Shown here in pieces: positions 1-5,510 of a stretch of 8,597 nucleotides of DNA. The stretch spans positions 1 to 8,597 of the forward strand of contig JAEDIN010000051.1 in assembly GCA_016292445.1 (NCBI GenBank). The letters are read 5' to 3'. This DNA is from Oscillospiraceae bacterium. GTDB lineage: Bacteria > Bacillota > Clostridia > Oscillospirales > Oscillospiraceae. How positions within the stretch are numbered: position 1 is the stretch's first letter; each line of letters begins with the position of its first letter. The notes under the pieces are model-generated. The model had not been told where the DNA came from and ran no database searches. It worked only from the letters and a program-made list of their open reading frames with translations. The position numbers were made by a program, and so were the translations under genes.

Positions 1-1
1 G

Positions 2-94
2 TGGCGGAGAAGGAGGGATTCGAACCCTCGATACCCTTATGGGGTATACACGATTTCCAATCGTGCGCGCTCGGCCGGACTACGCGACTTCTCC
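2..94 (-). tRNA. tRNA-Ser(GGA) with encoded CCA
   Basis: Read on the minus strand, the sequence folds as a class II tRNA. The 7-bp acceptor stem pairs 88-94 with 6-12, followed by discriminator G (5) and an encoded CCA (4-2). The T arm (13-29) carries the TTCGAAT loop. A long variable arm pairs 31-36 with 42-47, as expected for Ser, Leu or Tyr. The anticodon stem pairs 49-53 with 61-65 around the loop TTGGAAA, giving anticodon GGA (plus 56-58), which reads UCC and UCU serine codons. The long variable arm agrees with serine identity. The gene has its own promoter (136-164). Base pairing is complete, so the call is very secure. Confidence 0.97.
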
Positions 95-135
95 GAGTAA
101 AAAATTATGCAATTTGCCGACTAATCAGCTTGCAT

Positions 136-164
136 ATTATAATTCAGTTTTTACGCAAAGTCAA
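136..164 (-). promoter_or_regulatory. Sigma-A promoter of tRNA-Ser
   Basis: On the minus strand there is a -35 TTGACT (159-164), a 17-nt spacer and a consensus -10 TATAAT (136-141). The predicted start is near 129, leaving a leader of about 35 nt before the tRNA. The -35 hexamer contains the TGA stop (161-163) of the upstream DUF1461 gene, so gene end and tRNA promoter share bases. I see no terminator between the two genes, so read-through from the membrane-protein gene is also possible. Confidence 0.85.
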
Positions 165-799
165 GCACTATTTTTCACATCTATTGCCGTAATAACGACC
201 GTTTCCGCCAATATCAGTCCCAAAACGACCAGCGCACATTCACGGAAATACTCCACGGGCATTATTCTGATTATGGGGTCAACATTGGCATACAGTACCC
301 AATTATCCTTGCCGGGGAAAAACAGTGTGTGGAAGACCTCGAAGGCTCGGTCAAAATTCGCAGTCGCCAAAGTGCCGACTGTGAGCAGTACCGCCGTCAA
401 GGAGCTTGCGCCCCAGAATGCCGGTCCTCGGTTTAGGAATCTGTGCAGTCTGTGCTTTCTTGAGTACACCAGCACGGCGGCAAGAATTATCACTGACGCC
501 GTAAACAGTCGGTAGTCGAGCAGAAACAGCTCTCTGCAATCGGCAAAGTGGTCTGCTCCCTCCGCGGAAAACGGCAGTATTCCGGCGGAAAACTCGTCAC
601 TTATGCCGGTGCAGTAGTCGAGCACCTCGTCATATGCCCTGACTATCTCCTCCTGCGTCATGCCGCTTCTCTCCGGCAGGTGCAGGGGTGTTATATGAGC
701 GTAGTACAGCGGACGCATAAGCGTCGGCACGGCAATCGAACCGGTCAGCAGTGCCACGGCGACGGCAAGGGCTGTGAATACGGAAAGCAGTTTTTTCAT
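161..799 (-). CDS. DUF1461/TIGR01906 membrane protein, Lit-like
   Basis: This 212-residue integral membrane protein has about four membrane segments (roughly residues 4-26, 97-113, 128-146, 187-206). The basic loop 114-124 (RKHRLHR) lies on the cytoplasmic side by the positive-inside rule. Family-type motifs are MRPLYY near 28-33, DHFADCR at 83-89, FHTLFF at 156-161, and NVDPIIRIMPVEYF at 172-185. His84 and His157 fall in the two extracytoplasmic loops. The DUF1461/TIGR01906 family includes Lit, the lipoprotein intramolecular transacylase of low-GC Firmicutes, which moves an acyl chain from the lipoprotein diacylglycerol to the N-terminal cysteine, giving lyso-lipoprotein. Whether this homologue has that activity is inference. 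The ATG at 799 has only a weak purine-rich site (AAAGAGAAA). The stop overlaps the tRNA promoter. Family assignment is fairly sure; function is less so. Confidence 0.8.
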   Translation of the reverse strand: MKKLLSVFTALAVAVALLTGSIAVPTLMRPLYYAHITPLHLPERSGMTQEEIVRAYDEVLDYCTGISDEFSAGILPFSAEGADHFADCRELFLLDYRLFTASVIILAAVLVYSRKHRLHRFLNRGPAFWGASSLTAVLLTVGTLATANFDRAFEVFHTLFFPGKDNWVLYANVDPIIRIMPVEYFRECALVVLGLILAETVVITAIDVKNSA

Positions 800-888
800 A
801 GAGTTTCTCTTTGGTGTGATGTGTAGAATTTGCTACTGCGAATACTGTTCTTCAATGATAAAATTATAATAAAACGGAGTTGATTTTT
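800..888. promoter_or_regulatory. Divergent intergenic promoter region
   Basis: These 89 AT-rich bases separate the minus-strand DUF1461 gene from the plus-strand TPR gene and must drive both. For the minus strand, the best candidate is TTGAAG (850-855), a 17-nt spacer and CAAATT (827-832), giving a leader of about 20 nt. For the plus strand no convincing -35/-10 pair was found. TATAAT at 865-870 is a perfect -10, but it would start RNA inside the ribosome site (875-879), so it is probably not used. TTGCTA (830-835) with AATGAT (854-859) is a weak alternative. Confidence 0.35.
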
Positions 889-1668
889 GTGTCGTATAAC
901 AGAGACGAATATAATGAGCCGTGCTGCTGCTTTGACGCTTCGATGTACACAGGCACACCGGACAGCGCACCGTGCAGCGTAAATCTTGATATAAAAAACA
1001 TCATCGCAGAGCTTGACAAGCTGCTGTATTCCGGTGACGAGGCTTCGGCAGGCGAATTTCTCGACCGCTGGTGCGCAAAGGCCGCTGAGGTCGGCGACTG
1101 GCGAAGCGAGCTTACTCTGCAAAGCGAGCTGATGGGCTACCACCGCCGCACCAATGACAAAGACAGCGCACTTAATGCCGTTAACCGCGGTCTTGAGATT
1201 ATACGCGAGCACCGTCTGGGCTCGACGGTCTCGGGTGCTACGATTATTTTGAACGCCGCCACCACGCTCAAGGCATACGGCATGGCAGATCGCTCCATAC
1301 CCATGTTCATTCAGGTGTGCAGGGTGTATTCGCAAAAGCTCGACCCGGCGGACTATCGCTTCGGCGGACTATTCAACAACATGGCGCTTTCCTATGCCGA
1401 CACCGGCGAATACGATACCGCCGAGGCTTATTTCAAGAAGGCACTGGCAATTATTGAACACTGCGATAACCCGGAAAACGAGCTTGCGGTCACCTACTGC
1501 AACCTTGCCGAGCTGTATGAGCGCATGGACCGTAACGACGATATTAAGCCGGTGCTGGACATGGCTGCACAAAAGCTGCGCTCCCCCACCCTGCCGCACG
1601 ACGGCTACTACGATTTTACCGTTTCAAAGTGTCTGCCGACCTTTGAGCATTTTGGGTACAAGCTATGA
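889..1668 (+). CDS. Tetratricopeptide repeat (TPR) protein
   Basis: This is a 259-residue soluble, mostly helical protein. A TPR unit is visible at about 158-191 (GGLFNNMALSYADTGEYDTA and on), with a second at about 200-232; helices at 70-150 look like degenerate repeats. A CCC cluster sits at residues 12-14. TPR proteins are scaffolds or peptide-binding sensors, and no catalytic motif was seen. GTG at 889 is preferred: GGAG (876-879) lies 9 nt upstream, whereas the in-frame TTG at 880 directly abuts that site and cannot use it. The stop overlaps the next gene as ATGA (1665-1668), implying translational coupling, so the likely partner is the DUF4037 protein. What the pair does is unknown to me. 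Confidence 0.85.
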   Translation: MSYNRDEYNEPCCCFDASMYTGTPDSAPCSVNLDIKNIIAELDKLLYSGDEASAGEFLDRWCAKAAEVGDWRSELTLQSELMGYHRRTNDKDSALNAVNRGLEIIREHRLGSTVSGATIILNAATTLKAYGMADRSIPMFIQVCRVYSQKLDPADYRFGGLFNNMALSYADTGEYDTAEAYFKKALAIIEHCDNPENELAVTYCNLAELYERMDRNDDIKPVLDMAAQKLRSPTLPHDGYYDFTVSKCLPTFEHFGYKL

Positions 1669-2588
1669 CGGGACTTGAAGAAGCAAGAAAACTTTATATC
1701 GAGCAGGGCGCGCAAATGCTGCACGACCGCTTTCCGGAATTTGAAAGCCGCATCGCGGTCGGCCTTGTCGGTCGCGGCTCACAGTGCTTCGGCTTTGATG
1801 ACGAAATCTCAAGAGATCACGATTTCGGCAAGGGATTTTGCCTGTTTTTGACCGATGCCGACGATGCCGAGATCGGCGTCGCGCTAAGCCGCGCATATCG
1901 TGAGCTTACCGGCAAAGACGAAACCGCGCACTCCGCACTCGGCTCATCGGGAACAGGGGTAATGCGTATAAGCGATTTTTACCGCCGCTGCACCGGCCTT
2001 CCCGATGCGCCAAGCTCTTGGCAGGACTGGCTGTACACGCCGTCGTCGGCATTCGCCGAGGCGGTAAACGGCGAGGTGTTTCGCGACGAGCTCGGCGAGT
2101 TTTCGAGAATAAGAGGCGCAATCGCAAATGGTATGCCCGAGGATGTGCGGAAAAAGAAGCTTGCTTCAAGGCTTATCTTCATGGCGCAGTCGGGGCAGTA
2201 CAACTATTCGCGCTGCCTGAAGCACGGTGAAAACGGCGCCGCTATGCTCGCCCTCGGTGAATTTGTGAAAAACGCCGCCGAGTGCGTGTTTCTTTTAAAC
2301 CGCCGCCACGCACCGTATTACAAGTGGCTGCTGCGGGCAATGCGCGAGCTGCCGAAGCTCCCGGCACTTGCCGACGCACTTGAATTTCTGCTTACCGCCG
2401 ACAACAGCGCAGACGGCGCAAAACTCAAGGCGCAAATCGTCGAGGACATTTGCGCGCAGGTCGTAAAGGAGCTCAAAGCGCAGAAGCTCACCTGCGGTAA
2501 TTGGGATTACCTCGAGCCGCACGCATTTGACCTGCAAGGTCACATCGAAAATTCCGAAATACGCGCCCTGCATATCATGGAGGGATGA
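1665..2588 (+). CDS. DUF4037 nucleotidyltransferase-like protein
   Basis: The protein is 307 residues. Residues 33-55 (GLVGRGSQCFGFDDEISRDH and on) carry the DUF4037 hallmark. It fits the polymerase-beta nucleotidyltransferase pattern: Gly38-Ser39, eleven residues, then Asp51-His-Asp53 as candidate metal ligands, with Asp45/Asp46/Glu47 between. The C-terminal half (about 165-305) is helical, with HAPYYKWLLRAM at 215-226 recalling the helical substrate-binding half of antibiotic nucleotidyltransferases. Expected chemistry is nucleotidyl transfer onto a small molecule or macromolecule; the substrate is unknown. The gene starts inside the TPR stop (ATGA overlap), so the two should be made together. 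A terminator begins 3 bases after the stop. The family call is strong; activity is inferred. Confidence 0.85.
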   Translation: MTGLEEARKLYIEQGAQMLHDRFPEFESRIAVGLVGRGSQCFGFDDEISRDHDFGKGFCLFLTDADDAEIGVALSRAYRELTGKDETAHSALGSSGTGVMRISDFYRRCTGLPDAPSSWQDWLYTPSSAFAEAVNGEVFRDELGEFSRIRGAIANGMPEDVRKKKLASRLIFMAQSGQYNYSRCLKHGENGAAMLALGEFVKNAAECVFLLNRRHAPYYKWLLRAMRELPKLPALADALEFLLTADNSADGAKLKAQIVEDICAQVVKELKAQKLTCGNWDYLEPHAFDLQGHIENSEIRALHIMEG

Positions 2589-2591
2589 GAA

Positions 2592-2630
2592 AAATCCGTA
2601 ATGTCTTTGGCATTACGGATTTATTTTTTA
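2592..2630. terminator. Bidirectional intrinsic terminator
   Basis: A perfect 12-bp stem, AAATCCGTAATG (2592-2603) with CATTACGGATTT (2611-2622), closes a 7-nt loop. It is followed on the plus strand by ATTTTTTATT and on the minus strand by TTTTTCTC. It lies between two convergent genes ending at 2588 and 2639 and can stop transcription from both. Confidence 0.9.
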
Positions 2631-2638
2631 TTACAGGC

Positions 2639-3346
2639 TTACAGACCAAGGTTGGTGAAGGCTTCCCACGATCTGTGCATATAGGTCTCAAGACCGATGG
2701 GCTCGCCGATGTACTTCTTGTCTCTGCCGTCGGCAAGAAATTCCTCGACAAATTTACTTCTGCCGGTGGTATGGGCAACGGGAATGCCGGTCAGCTCGCT
2801 GGTCTTTTTAAGCACATCGTAGCCTGCACGGATATCGTCGGCACTGGCGTAATTGAGCAGATTGGAGTTATTGACAAAGCCGGTGACCTCAAGGCGTGCA
2901 AAGCCCTCCATCTCCTCCTTGAGCTTGATTATCTTCTCGGGGCTTTCGGACATTGGGCGGAACACATTGACAATGTCGTACACCTCAAGCTGTCCGGGCT
3001 CTAAAGCTGCAAAGTCCTGATGATACCTGCCCAGCGACATTGCGCCCGCAGCATCGCCGCCGACATCGAAAATGCACAGATCCCAGTCTCCGGCAAAGGC
3101 GGACGCCACCGCCGCCGACATATTGCTGGGCGTTACGCCCTGACCTGCGAAGGTGGGGGAAACAAGATTTACATTGTTGTCCTTTAACACATCGACTCGG
3201 TCGGACATACGGAAATAGTCGTTGACCTTGTCAAGGTCGATGACCAGCGTATTGAGTCCCTTTGCCGCGGATTTGACGGCGAGGTTTATTGCTATCTCGG
3301 TCTTACCCGAGCCGTAGTTTCCTATTAAAACGATAAACTTCTTCAT
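2639..3346 (-). CDS. P-loop ATPase (SIMIBI-like), function unknown
   Basis: This 235-residue protein has an N-terminal Walker A, GNYGSGKT (9-16), on a beta strand (KKFIVLI). Next come a switch-like LVIDLDKVNDYFR (34-46) and a Walker-B-like strand, WDLCIFDVGGD (88-98). This order is typical of the CobQ/MinD/ParA-type (SIMIBI) class, where such proteins are ATP-driven switches. The signature lysine of ParA/MinD (KGGxGKT) is absent, so a direct ParA role in DNA segregation is unlikely. The start lies one base after the thioesterase stop, so the two genes are probably co-translated; only a weak GGGTG precedes the ATG. Ligand and partner are not visible. In Clostridia, ATPases like this can sit near 2-oxoacid:ferredoxin oxidoreductase genes, but none is present in this window. 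Confidence 0.75.
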   Translation of the reverse strand: MKKFIVLIGNYGSGKTEIAINLAVKSAAKGLNTLVIDLDKVNDYFRMSDRVDVLKDNNVNLVSPTFAGQGVTPSNMSAAVASAFAGDWDLCIFDVGGDAAGAMSLGRYHQDFAALEPGQLEVYDIVNVFRPMSESPEKIIKLKEEMEGFARLEVTGFVNNSNLLNYASADDIRAGYDVLKKTSELTGIPVAHTTGRSKFVEEFLADGRDKKYIGEPIGLETYMHRSWEAFTNLGL

Positions 3347-3347
3347 A

Positions 3348-3734
3348 TCACTTTACACCCTTTGCATTGACCTTTGCAAGGAACTTGTCGTTGCTGATGA
3401 TGAAGCGTTCGTGCTTGCCCTTGCCTATCAGGCCGCACTCGTCAAACGCCTTGACCTCGAACACGAGTCTGCGGCGGTCGATCTCAACAAGCTCGGTTTC
3501 CGCCCAGACCTTCATGCCGAGCGGAGTAGCCGCATCGTGGCTGACATTCAAAAGCGTGCCGACGGTGCCCTGTCCCTCCTCAAGCCGGGGTGCAACTGAG
3601 GAAGCAGCCGCCTGCTCCATAAGAGCTATCATCTGCGGAGTGGCGAAAACCTCAAGCTCACCCGAGCCTACGAACTTTGCCGTATTCTCATGCGTAACGA
3701 GCGTTTCCGCTCTGCCCTTTATTCCTATTTCCAT
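3348..3734 (-). CDS. Hot-dog thioesterase, FlK-like
   Basis: This 128-residue protein has the usual size of a single hot-dog domain. Thr32 (FATP), Glu40 (LME), Gly59 (TVGT) and His66 (VSH) have the same mutual spacing as Thr42, Glu50, Gly69 and His76 of Streptomyces cattleya fluoroacetyl-CoA thioesterase FlK, so an acyl-CoA hydrolase is expected. Ungapped alignment puts Gly23 and Glu26 where FlK has its fluoroacetate-gating Phe33 and Phe36. The true substrate is therefore probably another small acyl-CoA. The ATG at 3734 has GGAG 7 nt upstream. The gene has its own promoter (3800-3828) and leads a two-gene operon with the P-loop ATPase. Family assignment is strong; substrate is unknown. Confidence 0.85.
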   Translation of the reverse strand: MEIGIKGRAETLVTHENTAKFVGSGELEVFATPQMIALMEQAAASSVAPRLEEGQGTVGTLLNVSHDAATPLGMKVWAETELVEIDRRRLVFEVKAFDECGLIGKGKHERFIISNDKFLAKVNAKGVK

Positions 3735-3756
3735 GGTATTGCTCCTTTTCTACTAT

Positions 3757-3785
3757 AGCTGACGAGAGCCGAGCTCCTGTCAGCT
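3757..3785 (-). promoter_or_regulatory. 5' leader hairpin of thioesterase mRNA
   Basis: Stem AGCTGAC/GTCAGCT (3779-3785 with 3757-3763) has an inner GAGC/GCTC helix. It begins about 8 nt after the predicted start site (near 3793) and ends about 10 nt before the GGAG ribosome site. There is no U-tract, so it is not a terminator. An mRNA-stabilising or regulatory 5' stem is plausible. Confidence 0.5.
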
Positions 3786-3799
3786 TAAAAGATGTGCAT

Positions 3800-3828
3800 A
3801 TTTTATCACAACGCTTATGCCTTGACAA
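3800..3828 (-). promoter_or_regulatory. Promoter of thioesterase-ATPase operon
   Basis: On the minus strand there is TTGTCA (3823-3828), a 17-nt spacer and TAAAAT (3800-3805). The -35 lies immediately after the U-tract of the candidate small RNA upstream, so the operon starts fresh behind that terminator. Predicted start is near 3793, giving a leader of about 59 nt. Confidence 0.75.
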
Positions 3829-3829
3829 G

Positions 3830-3898
3830 AAAAAAGGAAGCTCCCGGGGCATAATTGCCTCGGGAGCAGACTGCGGGGGGGCGCAGTCATTTTCAACT
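3830..3898 (-). ncRNA. Candidate ~70-nt small RNA, tandem hairpins
   Basis: Read on the minus strand, a predicted start near 3898 is followed by a single-stranded head (ACAGTTGAAAAT). Hairpin 1 has a 7-bp stem GACTGCG/CGCAGTC (3882-3888 with 3869-3875) and a loop of six C. Hairpin 2 has an 11-position stem GCTCCCGAGGC/GCCCCGGGAGC (3857-3867 with 3840-3850), one A-C mismatch and loop AATTAT, and then TTCCTTTTTTC. A near-consensus promoter lies directly upstream and a separate promoter for the thioesterase lies directly downstream, so this looks like its own transcription unit. The alternative is a terminator-attenuator in a long thioesterase leader. No Rfam family was recognised. Confidence 0.5.
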
Positions 3899-3904
3899 GT
3901 GTTA

Positions 3905-3933
3905 ATAATATATCATGCGCCGATTTTTTGCAA
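3905..3933 (-). promoter_or_regulatory. Promoter of candidate small RNA
   Basis: On the minus strand there is TTGCAA (3928-3933), a 17-nt spacer and TATTAT (3905-3910). It sits between the aminotransferase terminator (3987-4019) and the tandem hairpins, and no coding sequence follows before the next terminator. Confidence 0.7.
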
Positions 3934-3986
3934 CACTTTTCTTGCCGGTGTCTAAACTTTTTTCGAATTTAGTCCATCAAAGGGCA

Positions 3987-4019
3987 AAAAACAGGTCAGA
4001 CGCTGTCTGACCTGTTTTT
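3987..4019 (-). terminator. Terminator of aminotransferase gene
   Basis: A perfect 15-bp stem, AAAAACAGGTCAGAC with GTCTGACCTGTTTTT, has a 3-nt loop and T6 on the minus strand. It lies about 11 bases after the aminotransferase stop. The plus strand also ends in T5, but no plus-strand gene reads into it. Confidence 0.92.
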
Positions 4020-4030
4020 ATCGGGAATAC

Positions 4031-5218
4031 TTACTTCTTGATGTACTCTTTGATGACCTGGCCGAGGATGGTCATGCCCTGCTCGATCTTCTCTTCGGGC
4101 ATGCAGGAGTAGTTCAGGCGGATGCAGTTGTTGTGGCCTGCATCGGGGAAGAAGCCGTCGCCGGGAACATATGCGACATTGCGCTTCAGGCACTCTTTTG
4201 CCATCTCGTTGGTGTTGATGTACTCGGGCAGCTCGACCCAAGTGAACAGGCCGCCGTTGGGGTGAGTGAACTTTGCCTCTTCGGGGAACTCACGCTCCAT
4301 GGTAGCCATCATGACATCGCGGCGCTTGCGGTAGCAATCCTTGATTGCTGCAACATGCTCGTCAAGGTCATACATGTCGATGAACTTGGAAACAACGAGC
4401 TGTGCCTCGGTGGATGCCTGGAGGGATGCAGCCTGAGCAAGGAAGTTGTACTTTGCAAGGATCTCGCCGTCGGCGCAGACCCAGCCGAGACGGTAGCCGG
4501 GAGCGAGGATCTTGGAGAAGGTGCCGAGGAATACTACGAGGCCCTTGGTATCCATGCTCTTGAGTGCGGGAAGATACTCGCCCTCGAAGCGGAGCTCGCC
4601 GTAGGGGTTATCCTCAACGACGGGGATCTCGTACTTGTTGATGATCTCCATGAACTTCTCACGACGCTCCATCGGCCAAGTGCGGCCGGAGGGATTCTGG
4701 AAGTCGGGGATGACATAGATCATCTTGACGGTCTTATCGGTAGCAAGAACCTTTTCGAGCTCTTCCATGATCATGCCGTCGCCGTCGGTGGGGATAGCAA
4801 CGAAGTTGGGCTCGCAGGCCTTGAATGCGTTAAGTGCGCCGAGGTAGGACGGGCTCTCGATAATGACGGTGTCGCCGGGGTTAACGAAAACACGAGCGGA
4901 GTAGTCAAGACCCTGCTGTGAGCCGGAGGTCACGAGGATATTGTCTGCGCTTGTCTTGATGTTGAGCTTTGCCTCCATACGGTCAGCGATCTGCTGACGG
5001 AAGTGCTCGAAGCCGTTGGTGCTGGAGTACTGCAGTGCAACCTTACCTGCCTCATCCAGAACTGCATTGGTAGCAGCCTTGATCTTTTCAACGGGGAAGA
5101 GCTCGGGTGCGGGCATACCGCCTGCAAAAGAAAGGATTTCGGGCTTGTTGGCAAGTGCCAGAAGCTCGCGGATTGCGGAACCCTTGAGAAGGTTCATTCT
5201 GCTTGAGAATCTAACCAT
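4031..5218 (-). CDS. PLP-dependent aminotransferase, LysN/MocR-like
   Basis: A fold-type I aminotransferase of 395 residues, the normal length for the group often annotated 2-aminoadipate transaminase. It transfers an amino group between an amino acid and a 2-oxo acid in the cytoplasm. Visible landmarks are the N-terminal LSFAGGMPAPELFP (29-42), a phosphate-binding SGSQQGLD (98-105), PDFQNPSG with Asn175, EDNPYGEL with Asp203 and Tyr206, the PLP Schiff-base Lys236 in TFSKILAPGYRLGW with Arg243, and the carboxylate-binding Arg367 (CIRLNY). No MocR helix-turn-helix precedes it, so this is the enzyme alone. ATG at 5218 has AGGAGG 10 nt upstream; a longer open frame to 5350 runs through the promoter and is rejected. 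Strong promoter, site and terminator suggest high expression. Exact substrate is not readable. Confidence 0.92.
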   Translation of the reverse strand: MVRFSSRMNLLKGSAIRELLALANKPEILSFAGGMPAPELFPVEKIKAATNAVLDEAGKVALQYSSTNGFEHFRQQIADRMEAKLNIKTSADNILVTSGSQQGLDYSARVFVNPGDTVIIESPSYLGALNAFKACEPNFVAIPTDGDGMIMEELEKVLATDKTVKMIYVIPDFQNPSGRTWPMERREKFMEIINKYEIPVVEDNPYGELRFEGEYLPALKSMDTKGLVVFLGTFSKILAPGYRLGWVCADGEILAKYNFLAQAASLQASTEAQLVVSKFIDMYDLDEHVAAIKDCYRKRRDVMMATMEREFPEEAKFTHPNGGLFTWVELPEYINTNEMAKECLKRNVAYVPGDGFFPDAGHNNCIRLNYSCMPEEKIEQGMTILGQVIKEYIKK

Positions 5219-5239
5219 TAAAACATTTCCTCCTGTTTT

Positions 5240-5277
5240 TTGAACCGTATGCAAAGCACGCTCTGCCTGCGGTTCAA
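5240..5277 (-). promoter_or_regulatory. 5' leader hairpin of aminotransferase mRNA
   Basis: An 8-bp perfect outer stem, TTGAACCG/CGGTTCAA (5270-5277 with 5240-5247), encloses a weaker inner hairpin, GCAGAG/CTTTGC. It starts about 6 nt after the predicted transcription start and is followed by A-rich sequence and AGGAGG, so it is not a terminator. No leader peptide, T-box or known riboswitch core was recognised. Confidence 0.55.
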
Positions 5278-5290
5278 TGTATACAGATTT

Positions 5291-5319
5291 ATTTAAGCAC
5301 AATTTCGGTTTTTTGTAAA
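5291..5319 (-). promoter_or_regulatory. Promoter of aminotransferase gene
   Basis: On the minus strand there is TTTACA (5314-5319), a 17-nt spacer and TTAAAT (5291-5296), with TGC just before it as an extended -10. The predicted start is near 5284 and the leader about 65 nt. Confidence 0.75.
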
Positions 5320-5331
5320 CACGGTATAGCC

Positions 5332-5348
5332 GAAATCGTTGCGATTTC
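5332..5348. promoter_or_regulatory. Palindrome upstream of aminotransferase promoter
   Basis: GAAATCG-TTG-CGATTTC is a perfect 7+3+7 inverted repeat centred about 20 bp upstream of the minus-strand -35. Its CCGAAAT edge (5330-5336) also mirrors ATTTCGG at 5302-5308, which lies inside the promoter spacer. The placement suits an activator or repressor operator, but no regulator gene in the window points to one. Confidence 0.35.
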
Positions 5349-5385
5349 ACAAAATTTTTGCCGGATTTTATGTATTTTGCATCCT

Positions 5386-5415
5386 TTGACCTTACATTTT
5401 ACTTGTAAACATTAT
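5386..5415 (+). promoter_or_regulatory. Possible distal promoter for hemZ
   Basis: There is a TTGACC (5386-5391), an 18-nt spacer and CATTAT (5410-5415). Between the two hexamers lies the palindrome TTTACTTGTAAA (5398-5409), placed where a repressor could block polymerase. Weaker than the proximal promoter at 5452-5480. Confidence 0.35.
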
Positions 5416-5451
5416 ATTTTGGAATGGTGATTATTCCGTTTGAGAACACAC

Positions 5452-5480
5452 TTTATTATTTAGCGGCGTTGTGGTACAAT
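5452..5480 (+). promoter_or_regulatory. Proximal promoter of hemZ
   Basis: An extended -10, TGG-TACAAT (5472-5480), has a poor -35 TTTATT (5452-5457) at 17 nt. The predicted start is near 5487, leaving about 24 nt before the GTG start. Confidence 0.6.
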
Positions 5481-5510
5481 GGAACAAGTTTTTTCTCAAG
5501 GAGTTTAGCC

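Noticed and set aside
1..515. Plus-strand open frames over the tRNA and the DUF1461 gene
   Set aside because: They overlap the tRNA or run antisense to the membrane-protein gene and have no ribosome site.
3840..3888. Plus-strand reading of the tandem hairpins
   Set aside because: The plus strand forms a G-T pair where the minus strand has A-C, but it has no promoter and only a weak T4 tail; promoter and U-tract both support the minus strand.
4133..4921. 262-residue plus-strand open frame
   Set aside because: Antisense shadow of the aminotransferase, caused by its biased codon use; no recognisable motifs and the opposite strand is clearly coding.
5219..5235. Two-codon mini-ORF (ATG TTT TAA) before the aminotransferase start, overlapping as TAATG
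   Set aside because: Its ATG is only 2 nt from AGGAGG, too close for normal initiation; probably chance.
5219..5350. 44-residue N-terminal extension of the aminotransferase frame
   Set aside because: It runs through the promoter, leader hairpin and AGGAGG site, and the family motif region begins at the ATG at 5218.
5424..5510. Upstream ATG start for hemZ
   Set aside because: It has no ribosome site and crosses the extended -10; GTG 5511 has AAGGAG at ideal spacing and begins the family-type KLYLIGHDY.
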